From positions 19,548 to 83,547 of the forward strand of contig NZ_JAAAGB010000014.1 of assembly GCF_010586825.1 (NCBI RefSeq): a stretch of DNA of 64,000 nt, read 5' to 3'. Positions 9,654-17,771 of this stretch are shown piece by piece; the stretch's first letter is position 1, and every line of letters begins with the position of its first letter. The DNA is from Draconibacterium mangrovi. GTDB taxonomy: Bacteria > Bacteroidota > Bacteroidia > Bacteroidales > Prolixibacteraceae. The position numbers and the translations under genes are program-made. The notes below the pieces were generated by a model. That model saw only the letters and a program-made list of their open reading frames with translations, had not been told where the DNA came from and ran no database searches.

Positions 9654-10706
9654 ATGAGAAGACTATCTTTTTTCCTGTTAACAGTACTTGCATTAACAGG
9701 CTCTGTAAACGTTCTTTTTGCTCAACAAGAAAAACAAGAACGAAAAGGTATCCCCGGTATGGGAGGCCTGTTAATGCCACAAGAAATAAAACCTTGTGAT
9801 AACAGCACCAGTATTGTGCTCGAAGATATTTCGGGTGCACCCAAAATGGTTAGGGAGGTTCCTGAAAATCTTGCGCTTACTGAAAATGTGATTTTTCACG
9901 AAACCAAAAGTTCTGACGGCGAGGCAATGTCTATGAAAATGGATATTGTGAGACCGGCGAATGATCGAGACTATCCGTGCGTTATATTTCTTACCGGTGG
10001 TGGTTTTATGTTTGCTCCCAAAAACAGTAGTTTGTACAACCGCTGCGAAATTGCTAAAGCCGGATATGTTGTAGCAAGTATTGAATATCATGTGGCAAGC
10101 AACGGATTGTACAGCGATGCAGTAAAAGATACCAAAGCGGCTATTCGATTTATGCGCGCCAATGCGCAAAAATATGGTATCAATCCGGATAAAGTGGCAG
10201 TTTGGGGAGAATCGGCAGGAGGTTATTTAACCGGAATGACCGGAACTACAAATGGCGAAAAAGATTTTGAAGTGGGAGAGAACCTTGATCAAAGCAGCGA
10301 TGCACAGGCCGCTATTGTGGTATTTGGATTAAGCGACCTGACAAAAATTGGTGCCGATTACGATAAAGAAGCCGAAGTGGCACACTTTACAAAAGAAGCA
10401 CCTGAAGCCATGTTTGTGCATGGTAAAAACAGTGGTTTAACTATTCTGGATAAACCTGAAATAGTTGCCAAATCAAATCCGATAAATTATGTGGACAAAA
10501 ACGATCCGCCTTTTCTTTTAATTCATGGATCAGTTGATGCGCTGGTTTCTCCAAGCCAAAGCGTATTACTGCACAAGGCACTGCACAAAGCAGGTGTTGA
10601 ATCTACCCGCTATGCTATAGTTGGAGCAAATCATGGCGGAGGTCATTTCTCCGATCCGAAAGTGATTCAAATAATGGTTGATTTTTTGGATAAAACCCTA
10701 AAGTAG
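9654..10706 (+). CDS. Secreted alpha/beta hydrolase (BD-FAE/esterase-lipase type)
   Basis: This 350-residue protein starts with a signal peptide (MRRLSFFLLTVLALTGSVNVLFAQ). The alpha/beta-hydrolase fold is shown by an oxyanion-hole loop (VIFLTGGGFMFAP), the nucleophile elbow GESAGGYL, an acid loop (HGSVDALVSPSQS) and a C-terminal histidine region (GANHGGGHF). The layout matches the acetyl-xylan/feruloyl esterase-like BD-FAE group used by Bacteroidota on plant or algal polysaccharides. It is probably periplasmic or surface-exposed. No other carbohydrate gene is adjacent, so the substrate is open. Confidence 0.85.
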   Translation: MRRLSFFLLTVLALTGSVNVLFAQQEKQERKGIPGMGGLLMPQEIKPCDNSTSIVLEDISGAPKMVREVPENLALTENVIFHETKSSDGEAMSMKMDIVRPANDRDYPCVIFLTGGGFMFAPKNSSLYNRCEIAKAGYVVASIEYHVASNGLYSDAVKDTKAAIRFMRANAQKYGINPDKVAVWGESAGGYLTGMTGTTNGEKDFEVGENLDQSSDAQAAIVVFGLSDLTKIGADYDKEAEVAHFTKEAPEAMFVHGKNSGLTILDKPEIVAKSNPINYVDKNDPPFLLIHGSVDALVSPSQSVLLHKALHKAGVESTRYAIVGANHGGGHFSDPKVIQIMVDFLDKTLK

Positions 10707-10728
10707 AAACACGTTAATTCCCATAAAA

Positions 10729-10756
10729 AAACTCCTGCCGTTACCGACAGGAGTTT
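10729..10756. terminator. Bidirectional terminator between the esterase and rpmA genes
   Basis: AAACTCCTG pairs with CAGGAGTTT around a short loop, preceded by an A-run and followed by a T-rich stretch. It lies between two convergent genes and can serve both. Confidence 0.85.
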
Positions 10757-10803
10757 CGTATTTCCTTTGAGGGAGGTTAAACCCTCTGGTTTATCAAATA
10801 TTA

Positions 10804-11361
10804 TTAAGCTAAACCTTTAGCTTCTTCAATCCATGGTTGTGGATCTTTTGAAGCGTAGCGGCTTCCTGCAGCTTCAAGAACTTTCTGAATTGCTTCAACA
10901 GATGCTGCAGCAACTTCAGCGTAAGTTGTAAAACCACCTTCAACTAATACTTCAGCTAATTTTGGACCTACACCAGTTAATTTGGTAAGATCGTCGCCTG
11001 TAGCTTCAGCTTTAGGAGCTTCTTCTTTTACTTCTTCAACAACCGGAGCAGCTTCTTTTTTAGGAGCAGCTTTTGCAGGAGCTTCAGCAACTGCAACATC
11101 AGCATCAACAACCGGAGCTACTGAGACATATGAGCGGTTATTTCTTTTCTTTCTGAATACAACAGTTCCGTCGATCAATGCAAATAATGTATGGTCTTTA
11201 CCAATACCTACATTGTCGCCAGGAAAATGTTGAGTACCACGCTGGCGAACTAATATATTACCAGCTTTTGCAAACTGACCTCCGTAAATTTTTACTCCAA
11301 GTCGTTTACTTTCCGATTCGCGTCCGTTCTTCGAACTACCTACACCTTTTTTGTGAGCCAT
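10804..11361 (-). CDS. rpmA: Ribosomal protein bL27 fused to a C-terminal helix-hairpin-helix domain
   Basis: Residues 1 to about 84 are a complete L27 ([21 protein letters not shown] at the start; [19 protein letters not shown] in the middle). The family normally ends there. Here the protein runs to 185 residues: a linker rich in Ala, Pro, Lys and Glu (about 85-125) is followed by a helix-hairpin-helix domain with [16 protein letters not shown] and a second helix pair. The frame is unbroken and the codon use is like the L27 part, so I read it as one protein. L27 lies at the peptidyl transferase centre of the 50S subunit; the extra domain should project outward and may bind RNA or DNA. It follows rplU by 19 bp, the standard L21-L27 operon. 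Confidence 0.93.
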   Translation of the reverse strand: MAHKKGVGSSKNGRESESKRLGVKIYGGQFAKAGNILVRQRGTQHFPGDNVGIGKDHTLFALIDGTVVFRKKRNNRSYVSVAPVVDADVAVAEAPAKAAPKKEAAPVVEEVKEEAPKAEATGDDLTKLTGVGPKLAEVLVEGGFTTYAEVAAASVEAIQKVLEAAGSRYASKDPQPWIEEAKGLA

Positions 11362-11380
11362 GGTAAATTTCTTTTATTCG

Positions 11381-11692
11381 TTATCCAACTATGGTTTCTA
11401 CTTGAATTTGAGTAAATTGCTGACGGTGACCATTCATTTTCTGATAACTCTTACGACGTTTCTTTTTGAATACGATCACTTTTTCGCCTTTCACATGTTC
11501 CAGCACTTTGGCTGTTACTTTAGCACCTGCTACGGTTGGAGTTCCAACGGCTACTTTACCGTCGTTGTCAACCAACAATACTTTATCGAAATCAACCGAT
11601 GCACCTTCTTCTGCATCCAGGTGATGTACGAAAAGTTTCTTGTCTTTTTCTACTTTGAATTGCTGTCCTGCAATTTCAACAATCGCGTACAT
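11381..11692 (-). CDS. rplU: Ribosomal protein bL21
   Basis: I take the start at 11692 ([21 protein letters not shown]), the universal L21 N-terminus; an upstream in-frame start at 11734 would add 14 non-conserved residues. The 103-residue protein has the family length and the basic segment [23 protein letters not shown] that binds 23S rRNA. It is the first gene of the rplU-rpmA operon. In some Flavobacteria it is L21, not L27, that carries an added helix-hairpin-helix domain; here L21 is plain. Confidence 0.97.
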   Translation of the reverse strand: MYAIVEIAGQQFKVEKDKKLFVHHLDAEEGASVDFDKVLLVDNDGKVAVGTPTVAGAKVTAKVLEHVKGEKVIVFKKKRRKSYQKMNGHRQQFTQIQVETIVG

Positions 11693-11830
11693 AATTTCAC
11701 TTTTAATGTTTACACCGTCAGGCGGATATCGCAACGGATTTCACTTATTCTAGCCTGATCGATTCAAAATTCGGACTGCAAAAGTAGTTATTTTTAGATA
11801 ATTAGCAAATAAAAGCCAATAAATTGAGGA

Positions 11831-12016
11831 CTAATTTACAAGCTTTTCAATTATCAGCAGAAAATCGACTTTCGCCGTGGCTCCCATGGGCCTGAAGATT
11901 GGCTTAACATTGGGTACAATCGACACCACTTCGCCGCGTATATTATTTAAAAATTGCTCCAGCATTTGCTGATCTTCGTTCATGTTTATTTTTAGTTTAT
12001 GCACTTTGTAATTCAT
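11831..12016 (-). CDS. Small conserved-looking protein of unknown function
   Basis: This 61-residue protein (start MNYKVHKLKINMNEDQQ at 12016) has one amphipathic helix with EQFLNNIRGEVVSIVPN and a short beta-rich end (KVDFLLIIEKLVN). I take the start just after the stop of the transglutaminase gene, 10 bp downstream, so the two are probably co-transcribed. The composition is like that of small cytosolic proteins in Bacteroidota that handle signalling or stress, but I do not recognise the family. An upstream start at 12037 would overlap the preceding gene. Confidence 0.6.
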   Translation of the reverse strand: MNYKVHKLKINMNEDQQMLEQFLNNIRGEVVSIVPNVKPIFRPMGATAKVDFLLIIEKLVN

Positions 12017-12026
12017 GGCAGTTGTT

Positions 12027-14048
12027 TTAAAGTTCAATTTGTTTTTTCAAATAAATATTAACGTACACGAGCATTCGAACAACTTCGTTGACTTCGTTTC
12101 TTTCAAACTCAACTTGGTTAGTTCCCGATTCATCTTTCCATAAACCAGATTCAGTATGTTCCGGTAGTTTTATGGTTTCATTTGATAATGGATTTATAAA
12201 AGCCAGAATTCCGTTTTCGTGAATCACTTTAAAATCGGCCCGGGCCTGTGCAAACCAGTAATTCCCTACCAGTGGCCTGATTTCTTGAGGTACTTCGGCA
12301 GAAATGCTGTCTTGCTCAAATTTTTTACCCAACGTAATTAGCTGTTGCAATTTCATGGTTGCAATATTTCCGTAAATGTCGTTTTGGAAAGAAAAATTCA
12401 GCTGTCTGGTAACTGTTGGATAAAACACTCCATTTTCATCGGGCGGATTAAGAGCCAGTACCTGGGAGTTAGGAATGTCAACAGCCAGGCTTCCATCTTG
12501 AAACAAAATTTTAAAAATGCTGTTCCGTTCTTCAAACAAATAATTGCCTAGGTATTTTTTGTATACATCGGGAACGGTATTGTCAATCGATCCGTTCTCT
12601 GTCTGATAATCCAGCAGTGTCATATTCTTCGGATTAAAGGATGCTTTTTCTCCCAGGCGGATATGTCCAGCATCTACAAAATCGTACTCATGCGCAGTAG
12701 CGTCAACGGGTACCCAGCCGGCATCGCCCATATAAACTTCGGTCCAGGCGTGTTGGTAAAAGCAACCTCCAGCATACGAAATGTACATGCAACCAATGGA
12801 AAGACGTGCCGGGATGCCAACTGCCCGGCAAAATGCGGTCAATAATCGCGAGTGGGAGCCGCATTCGCCTTCGCGTGTGTTATAAGTATTTATTGCTGAT
12901 GTACCACCAGGAATGGCGCCCATAATATTTTCTCCAACCCATGTGCTGAGTTTTACTGTAGCTTCCCACGCATCTTTTGCATCTTGTGTAATTCGTTCCG
13001 CCTCTTTTATCAAAACGGGATGATCCGATTCAATCAGTCTTTCCGGTTCAAGGTATTTCGTTAATTTTTCATCTAAAAAATTGGGTGGAAAAGGTGGAGC
13101 ATTTTCACCGGTATAATGCTGCAGCTGAACTTCAAATACACCTTCAATTAAATTATTGCTTACAGTTCCTTCGAATTTCTGCCCTGCAAAATTAAGGCTC
13201 TCAGCGGTAATTATTTCACCCTCTGATTGTATGGCCGCTTCAATTCTCATTGAAGAAATGGCGTGAACATTCGCAATAACTTTACCAACTCGGGCAAAAA
13301 GCAAATTGTCGACATCAACAACTTGTATACTCTTTTTCAAGGATTCGTCGGCCAGGTAAATTAGACGGTTTGAGGTGCTTATTTTTAAAGCGTGACTGTT
13401 TTCGTTATCCAGCCAGAGTTTTGTACTAATGCCGGCTTGGTGATTGAATTCCGCTAATACTGTTGTATTATAAATGGCTCCTTTCAGTTCGAGTTGTTCT
13501 TCTCCAATCCGAGTGTAAGTTTTTCTTATAATCTCTCCATTCTGAACATCGAAAACTTTGTATTCTTTTTCTTTTGCTTCTCCCCGGATAAAGTCGGTCA
13601 TCAAATGCGGATAAGAAAGAGTATTCTCCAGAATAACATCATCGGGCAACTGAATTGCCCGTGGTTCGCCACCTTCTACGGAAGTAAAATACGCAACTCT
13701 ATTATCAAAACTGGCACAAGAGTACACTTCTGCATTGGTTTTAAAACGCTGTTCAACCAAAACCGGAAGTTCGGTTTCGGGAGAAATTAAGGCAGACTCA
13801 GTAATAGTTAACTCCACATCTCCACCCAGGGCACGTTGTTTTACCAGTGCCTCAGTATTTACATTCAGTAATTTTTGGTCATCTTTTTCAATGGTAGTTA
13901 TGGTCGACTCGGAATAGCCGCAAAGTACACCGCTGATTTCAACAGCGTAAGTCATTTTTTTTGGCAGGTCTTTTAAGGTCTGCCCGGCCGCTGCTACCCA
14001 TAAAAAAGTAGATAGCAATAGCCAGCTTCTGGTTTTTATTGTTTTCAT
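12027..14048 (-). CDS. Secreted transglutaminase-like domain protein
   Basis: A signal peptide (MKTIKTRSWLLLSTFLWVAAAGQ) leads a 673-residue protein. The central transglutaminase core has the full triad: Cys396 in GECGSHSRLL, His433 in YQHAWTEVY and Asp449 in PVDATAHEY. N-terminal beta-rich segments and a C-terminal region with repeated beta strands flank it. The family includes exported peptidases and protein cross-linkers; the reaction here is not known. It lies 51 bp downstream of the sigma factor's membrane partner and may belong to the same transcript, which would make it a candidate effector of that stress response. Confidence 0.85.
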   Translation of the reverse strand: MKTIKTRSWLLLSTFLWVAAAGQTLKDLPKKMTYAVEISGVLCGYSESTITTIEKDDQKLLNVNTEALVKQRALGGDVELTITESALISPETELPVLVEQRFKTNAEVYSCASFDNRVAYFTSVEGGEPRAIQLPDDVILENTLSYPHLMTDFIRGEAKEKEYKVFDVQNGEIIRKTYTRIGEEQLELKGAIYNTTVLAEFNHQAGISTKLWLDNENSHALKISTSNRLIYLADESLKKSIQVVDVDNLLFARVGKVIANVHAISSMRIEAAIQSEGEIITAESLNFAGQKFEGTVSNNLIEGVFEVQLQHYTGENAPPFPPNFLDEKLTKYLEPERLIESDHPVLIKEAERITQDAKDAWEATVKLSTWVGENIMGAIPGGTSAINTYNTREGECGSHSRLLTAFCRAVGIPARLSIGCMYISYAGGCFYQHAWTEVYMGDAGWVPVDATAHEYDFVDAGHIRLGEKASFNPKNMTLLDYQTENGSIDNTVPDVYKKYLGNYLFEERNSIFKILFQDGSLAVDIPNSQVLALNPPDENGVFYPTVTRQLNFSFQNDIYGNIATMKLQQLITLGKKFEQDSISAEVPQEIRPLVGNYWFAQARADFKVIHENGILAFINPLSNETIKLPEHTESGLWKDESGTNQVEFERNEVNEVVRMLVYVNIYLKKQIEL

Positions 14049-14099
14049 GGCAGTAAATTTTTGGTTGATGAACAGTTCTTTTGCTGTTCAATGATCGGT

Positions 14100-14840
14100 T
14101 TATTTCACGATAAAACCGATGTTTTTAAATACGATAATAAGCAATAAAATTCCGAGAACGAGGACCAGTGCCAGCAATATTTTGTTCGATCGGTCTCGTT
14201 TTCGTTGCAGCTCAATGTTTTCAGAAACCAGTTCCAGGTTTTTGTCATTCAGATCGTTTAAACAGGTTTCGAGGTGTTTAATTTGGTATTTTACTTGGCC
14301 TTGATTTACCACGAAATTGAGGCCAATCCCAATAAGAATGAACGTTATGAATACCACAATGTCTATCCCGTCGAGCGGGCGTACCTGACCGTAAACTATG
14401 TAGAAATAAACCAACGATCCGGCAATAAAGCCGAACAGGTAGGTGCTCGCCACGGAAAGTAAAGTGGTAAAGAACTTTGTTTTCAGATAGATAAGCATTG
14501 AGGCCAGTTTGTTACGGGTTGTTTGTCCGTAGTCGGCCGCTTCTGAAAAGCGGTTCAGCAATTTGTTTTGCATAAAAATTAGTGGAATAAGTATTGCCAC
14601 TCCTGCAACAGTAACCGCCATTATGTTAGCGGTGCCAAAATAAAGAACGAAATCTACTGCCAAGGCACATACTGCCAGCGCTTTCAGCACGAGGTCGAAA
14701 ATGATCATGGTCTTTATTTTTTTTGTAGTATCATTCGTGCGTCCCGAAATAAATTGTTCGATGGACGAGCTTTCGTAATCCGAAGCTCCCAACAGGGTTT
14801 CTGCTTTGTTCCACATGTCTTTTAATTTTTTGTCGTTCAT
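14100..14840 (-). CDS. Membrane partner of ECF sigma factor (putative anti-sigma function)
   Basis: This 246-residue protein has a soluble N-terminal region (MNDKKLKDMWNKAETLLG) followed by two pairs of membrane segments, a coiled-coil stretch with LKHLETCLNDLNDKNLELVSENIEL, and a last membrane helix. It starts 5 bp after the sigma gene, so translation is probably coupled. I infer a sigma-controlling role from this coupling; no ZAS-type zinc motif is present. A paralogous protein with the same layout lies at 59227-59904, also coupled to an ECF sigma. Confidence 0.75.
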   Translation of the reverse strand: MNDKKLKDMWNKAETLLGASDYESSSIEQFISGRTNDTTKKIKTMIIFDLVLKALAVCALAVDFVLYFGTANIMAVTVAGVAILIPLIFMQNKLLNRFSEAADYGQTTRNKLASMLIYLKTKFFTTLLSVASTYLFGFIAGSLVYFYIVYGQVRPLDGIDIVVFITFILIGIGLNFVVNQGQVKYQIKHLETCLNDLNDKNLELVSENIELQRKRDRSNKILLALVLVLGILLLIIVFKNIGFIVK

Positions 14841-14845
14841 GGCTT

Positions 14846-15358
14846 TTACTCTTGTGTGAAAATCATTTCTTCTAATTTTCGCTTAATCCGGACCAGTTTT
14901 ACGCTTACGTTCGTTTTCGAGATTCCGAGTATCGATGCTATTTCTTCGTAACTTTTTTCGTCGAGCCAAAGCAGAATCAGCGCTTTGTCAATCTGGTTCA
15001 ATTTTGAGATAGCCCGGTAGAGCAGTTGAATTTGTTCCTTCTCGTCAGAAGGTTCTGTTTCCATACGATCGTTGTCGAGCAGCTGTTCAAAATGAATATC
15101 CCTGTTCTTTTTTCGCACGTTGCTAATTGCTGTATTCAGCGCTACTCTGTACATCCAGGTACTGAATTTTGCTTCCTCCCTGAAATTTGGATACGATCTC
15201 CACAGCTGCAGGCAGATTTCCTGAAAAAGGTCTTCACGGTCGGCCGGTCCATTGGTATAAACCATTGTTACTTTATGAATGATCGCCTGGTGTTTTTCGA
15301 TCATTTCACTGAACTCCTTTTTCTTCGATCTCAGCACTTTCATCTTTTTTTCTTTCAC
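14846..15358 (-). CDS. ECF-type RNA polymerase sigma factor
   Basis: Region 2 shows DREDLFQEICLQLWRSYPNF and FSTWMYRVALNTAISNVRKK; region 4 shows the helix-turn-helix KSYEEIASILGISKTNVSVKLVRIKRKL. The 170-residue length is normal for this group. It would direct RNA polymerase to a small set of stress or envelope genes. The next gene, 5 bp on, encodes a membrane protein likely to control it. A close paralogue is at 59906-60397 with very similar region 2 (LFQEI-QLW-SYPNFR and STWMYRVALNTAI). Confidence 0.93.
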   Translation of the reverse strand: MKEKKMKVLRSKKKEFSEMIEKHQAIIHKVTMVYTNGPADREDLFQEICLQLWRSYPNFREEAKFSTWMYRVALNTAISNVRKKNRDIHFEQLLDNDRMETEPSDEKEQIQLLYRAISKLNQIDKALILLWLDEKSYEEIASILGISKTNVSVKLVRIKRKLEEMIFTQE

Positions 15359-15439
15359 CTTGTTGGTCGCTACGAAACAAGAAAAACTACATTCCTTTGA
15401 GAAAAAGTTTAGAACGCCGGGAAATTTTCAACTTATTTC

Positions 15440-16057
15440 TCAGCCAATAACTTCAATAACTTTGTATTGAATGAGATCTTCAACCAGGTCTTTGATTTCG
15501 GGCATGTGTTCCGGTTCAACTCCGGCTTTTACCCGAATCTCTTCAAGAGACAGATGTTCACCATCAGGGAATGGCAAATTATAGAGGAACTTCCCCTGTG
15601 CAGTAGTAAGATTGATTTTCTTTTCAGACCGTTCGCGCCCTTTCCCAACCCAAATGGCAAGGTTGCTAAAATACTGTCCGCTGCGGGCCATTGAAAAACG
15701 CACGCCGGCATTTCTTTTTTCACGTATTTTCGACTGCTCCAAATTACTGTCGCCGGAATTTCGTAATTCTTCCAGCAGGTCGATTTCAAATGCTATTTTT
15801 TGTTTTTCGAGGGTGTAACGGAAATACGGGCGTTTACGTTCTGTAACTTCTTTTCTCGAAAGGATTCCCAAGTCGGCCATGGCTTCCAGAAAATCCTGAA
15901 CAGTTTGTATGTGCATGCTTAGTCGCGACGCAGCTTCCGATGCTGAAATGTCGCGGTAATTGTTCAAAAGCCTGAAAATATCTTTCGAATAGTTTTTCGA
16001 TATGTATGTGCCAAATCTGGCAGCGTCTTCAAAGTTCATGTTATGAAAATATTCCAA
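15440..16057 (-). CDS. Winged-helix DNA-binding protein
   Basis: Residues about 18-90 form a winged helix with DISASEAASRLSMHIQTVQDFLEAM as the recognition part and KRPYFRYTLEKQKIAFEI as the wing. This resembles ArsR/MarR-like transcription factors but lacks visible metal ligands. A second region (VRFSMARSGQYFSNLAIWVGKG and a helical C-terminus) is specific to the protein. The gene overlaps the membrane-protein gene upstream by 17 bp, so the two are translated together. I infer a regulator whose signal may come from that membrane protein. Confidence 0.7.
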   Translation of the reverse strand: MEYFHNMNFEDAARFGTYISKNYSKDIFRLLNNYRDISASEAASRLSMHIQTVQDFLEAMADLGILSRKEVTERKRPYFRYTLEKQKIAFEIDLLEELRNSGDSNLEQSKIREKRNAGVRFSMARSGQYFSNLAIWVGKGRERSEKKINLTTAQGKFLYNLPFPDGEHLSLEEIRVKAGVEPEHMPEIKDLVEDLIQYKVIEVIG

Positions 16058-16862
16058 GTTTAACCGAATTCAAACGGTCTAAAATTCTTACTTTATCGCC
16101 CCGCATGTAAAAATCGGCAAAGGTGATAAACAACTTTCCCATCGATTCGCAAAGGTGATCGAATGCCAGATCTTCTTTGTAATTGAGGTAATCTTTTCGC
16201 GAAATATGTACCGATACCTGTCCATCGAAATTGAAAGCGATCCAGGTTTTTTCAAGGTAATTGAAATTAGGATTGTACAACGCACCCCATTCGTGTCCAT
16301 ACTTAATCGGAACTATCACCACCCTGTTTTCTTCCTGATAGGTCATTCCAATCATTATACGTCTCAGGTAGTTGGTGAAATCAATAATATCGTATTTCGA
16401 ATAATCGACTACTCCTGCAGGTCTGGGCCGCTCTGTATATGATTCAGGGCCTTCGTCTACATCCCATGCTGCCAATTCCAGCACTTCACGCCCCCGGTAA
16501 TTAAATCGTTTCGTTATCATTCCATAGATTAACCAAAACAACAAAAGATAAAAGAATACCAGAACAACTTTGAATTCATTGGGGAGCTGGGGGACCGGTG
16601 CATTTAGACTTCCAGGTACTTTCATCAATAACATTACCCCGCCTAACGATAGCAGGTAAAAAGCGCTCACCAGCATATAATAATTGCCTGTTTTATAAAA
16701 CGACCAGAATCCGAATGCCAGTGAATAACAAAGAATCAGGATCCCCAGTGCTGTAAAAGCTACTCTGAGATCGAAAAAAATGAAACATAAGAAGAAGATT
16801 ACAAGTGAGATGATAGCCGGAACCAATCCTTGTATGCCTCTGTCTGTTTTTAACTTTCTCAT
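16041..16862 (-). CDS. Membrane protein of unknown function, coupled to the winged-helix gene
   Basis: The 273-residue protein has four membrane helices in the first 125 residues (LVPAIISLVIFFLCFIFFDL, then pairs to about 117), followed by a soluble domain of about 150 residues with DYSKYDIIDFTNYLRRIM and KYGHEWGALYNPNFNYLEKTW. I do not recognise the family. The 17-bp overlap with the winged-helix gene suggests a joint function such as membrane sensing and transcriptional output. A TAACTTTG box on its strand lies 48 bp upstream of its start. Confidence 0.7.
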   Translation of the reverse strand: MRKLKTDRGIQGLVPAIISLVIFFLCFIFFDLRVAFTALGILILCYSLAFGFWSFYKTGNYYMLVSAFYLLSLGGVMLLMKVPGSLNAPVPQLPNEFKVVLVFFYLLLFWLIYGMITKRFNYRGREVLELAAWDVDEGPESYTERPRPAGVVDYSKYDIIDFTNYLRRIMIGMTYQEENRVVIVPIKYGHEWGALYNPNFNYLEKTWIAFNFDGQVSVHISRKDYLNYKEDLAFDHLCESMGKLFITFADFYMRGDKVRILDRLNSVKLGIFS

Positions 16863-16909
16863 GGCTTGAATACTTTAGTTAATAAAAACTACAAAAAATA
16901 TGAACTATA

Positions 16910-16917
16910 CAAAGTTA
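16910..16917 (-). promoter_or_regulatory. Putative Bacteroidota -7 box for the membrane/winged-helix pair
   Basis: The minus strand reads TAACTTTG, a full TAnnTTTG match, 48 bp upstream of the ATG at 16862. Confidence 0.5.
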
Positions 16918-17022
16918 GTACCTTTTGCCCCTGTTTGTCAATATTTACAACGATGTTGTTCAGCATGATTAGTGCTCGAGTAAATCCTTTTTAATAATTA
17001 CCGACATAACCAAAATGATTGT

Positions 17023-17030
17023 TATATTTG
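17023..17030 (+). promoter_or_regulatory. Putative Bacteroidota -7 box for the BFN gene
   Basis: TATATTTG, a full TAnnTTTG match, lies 37 bp upstream of the chosen ATG at 17067. If real it excludes an in-frame start at 17019. Confidence 0.5.
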
Positions 17031-17066
17031 TTTTCGTCGAAAAAAAGATACAGGGCAAACGTTAGC

Positions 17067-17657
17067 ATGCAAAAAATACGCTTAAACATTTTAGGATTAT
17101 CGGTAAGCCAAACCCAATCGGGAGCTTACGCGTTGGTGTTGGCAGAAGAAGATGGTGAACGCAGAATTCCTATAATTATCGGACCGGTTGAAGCACAGGC
17201 AATTGCCATTCAGCTGGAGGGCTTAAAACCCCCACGGCCACTTACTCACGATTTAATAAAAAACATTGCTTTGGCGTTTGATATCGCGTTGCTTGAAGTT
17301 ACCATATATAAATTGGAAGAAGGCATTTTTTATTCGGAGCTTTTGTGCGAGATGAACGGCAAAGAGATCCGGATCGATTCAAGAACATCGGATGCGGTGG
17401 CTCTGGCATTACGTTTCAGGTGCCCGATTTATACCTCGGAAGAAATTTTACAAAAAGCCGGAATTGTTTTGGAATCGGATGATGAAAATTCTCCGGTGCG
17501 CAGTATGATGGATGAGGAAGAGCTTGAAACAACCGGTTCTTCATATGCGCAATATTCAACCAGCGATTTGCAGGAATTGCTGAATGAGGCCATCGAAGAC
17601 GAGGATTATGAAAAGGCATCGATTATTCGCGATGAATTAAATAAACGAGAGAAGTAA
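17067..17657 (+). CDS. Bifunctional nuclease (BFN/DUF151) family protein with UVR motif
   Basis: I take the start at 17067 (MQKIRLNILGLSVSQTQSG); the upstream in-frame start at 17019 precedes the promoter-like box. Residues 1-130 are the BFN/DUF151 domain, with RRIPIIIGPVEAQAIAIQLEG and DSRTSDAVALALRFRCPIY. The C-terminal 35 residues carry a UVR motif (LQELLNEAIEDEDYEKASIIRDEL), known from UvrB/UvrC and McsA. The family is linked to nuclease activity on DNA and RNA in a few members; the biological role in Bacteroidota is not settled. It is 114 bp upstream of a nucleoside transporter and may be co-transcribed. Confidence 0.9.
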   Translation: MQKIRLNILGLSVSQTQSGAYALVLAEEDGERRIPIIIGPVEAQAIAIQLEGLKPPRPLTHDLIKNIALAFDIALLEVTIYKLEEGIFYSELLCEMNGKEIRIDSRTSDAVALALRFRCPIYTSEEILQKAGIVLESDDENSPVRSMMDEEELETTGSSYAQYSTSDLQELLNEAIEDEDYEKASIIRDELNKREK

Positions 17658-17680
17658 AACGATTATAGTAAGTTCAAAAA

Positions 17681-17750
17681 TCACCCCTGTCGCCCCTTGG
17701 GCTCCTGTCCCCTTGAGGGGACAATCGCTGCGAAGCAGGGATAGGGGTGA
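17681..17750. repeat. 70-bp palindromic intergenic repeat
   Basis: The ends TCACCCCT and AGGGGTGA pair, and the core TGTCCCCTTGAGGGGACA (17706-17723) is a 7-bp stem with a 4-nt loop. A related core occurs at 54361-54410. It lies between the BFN and nucleoside transporter genes. Confidence 0.7.
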
Positions 17751-17771
17751 AAACAGAAGAAATATATTTAT

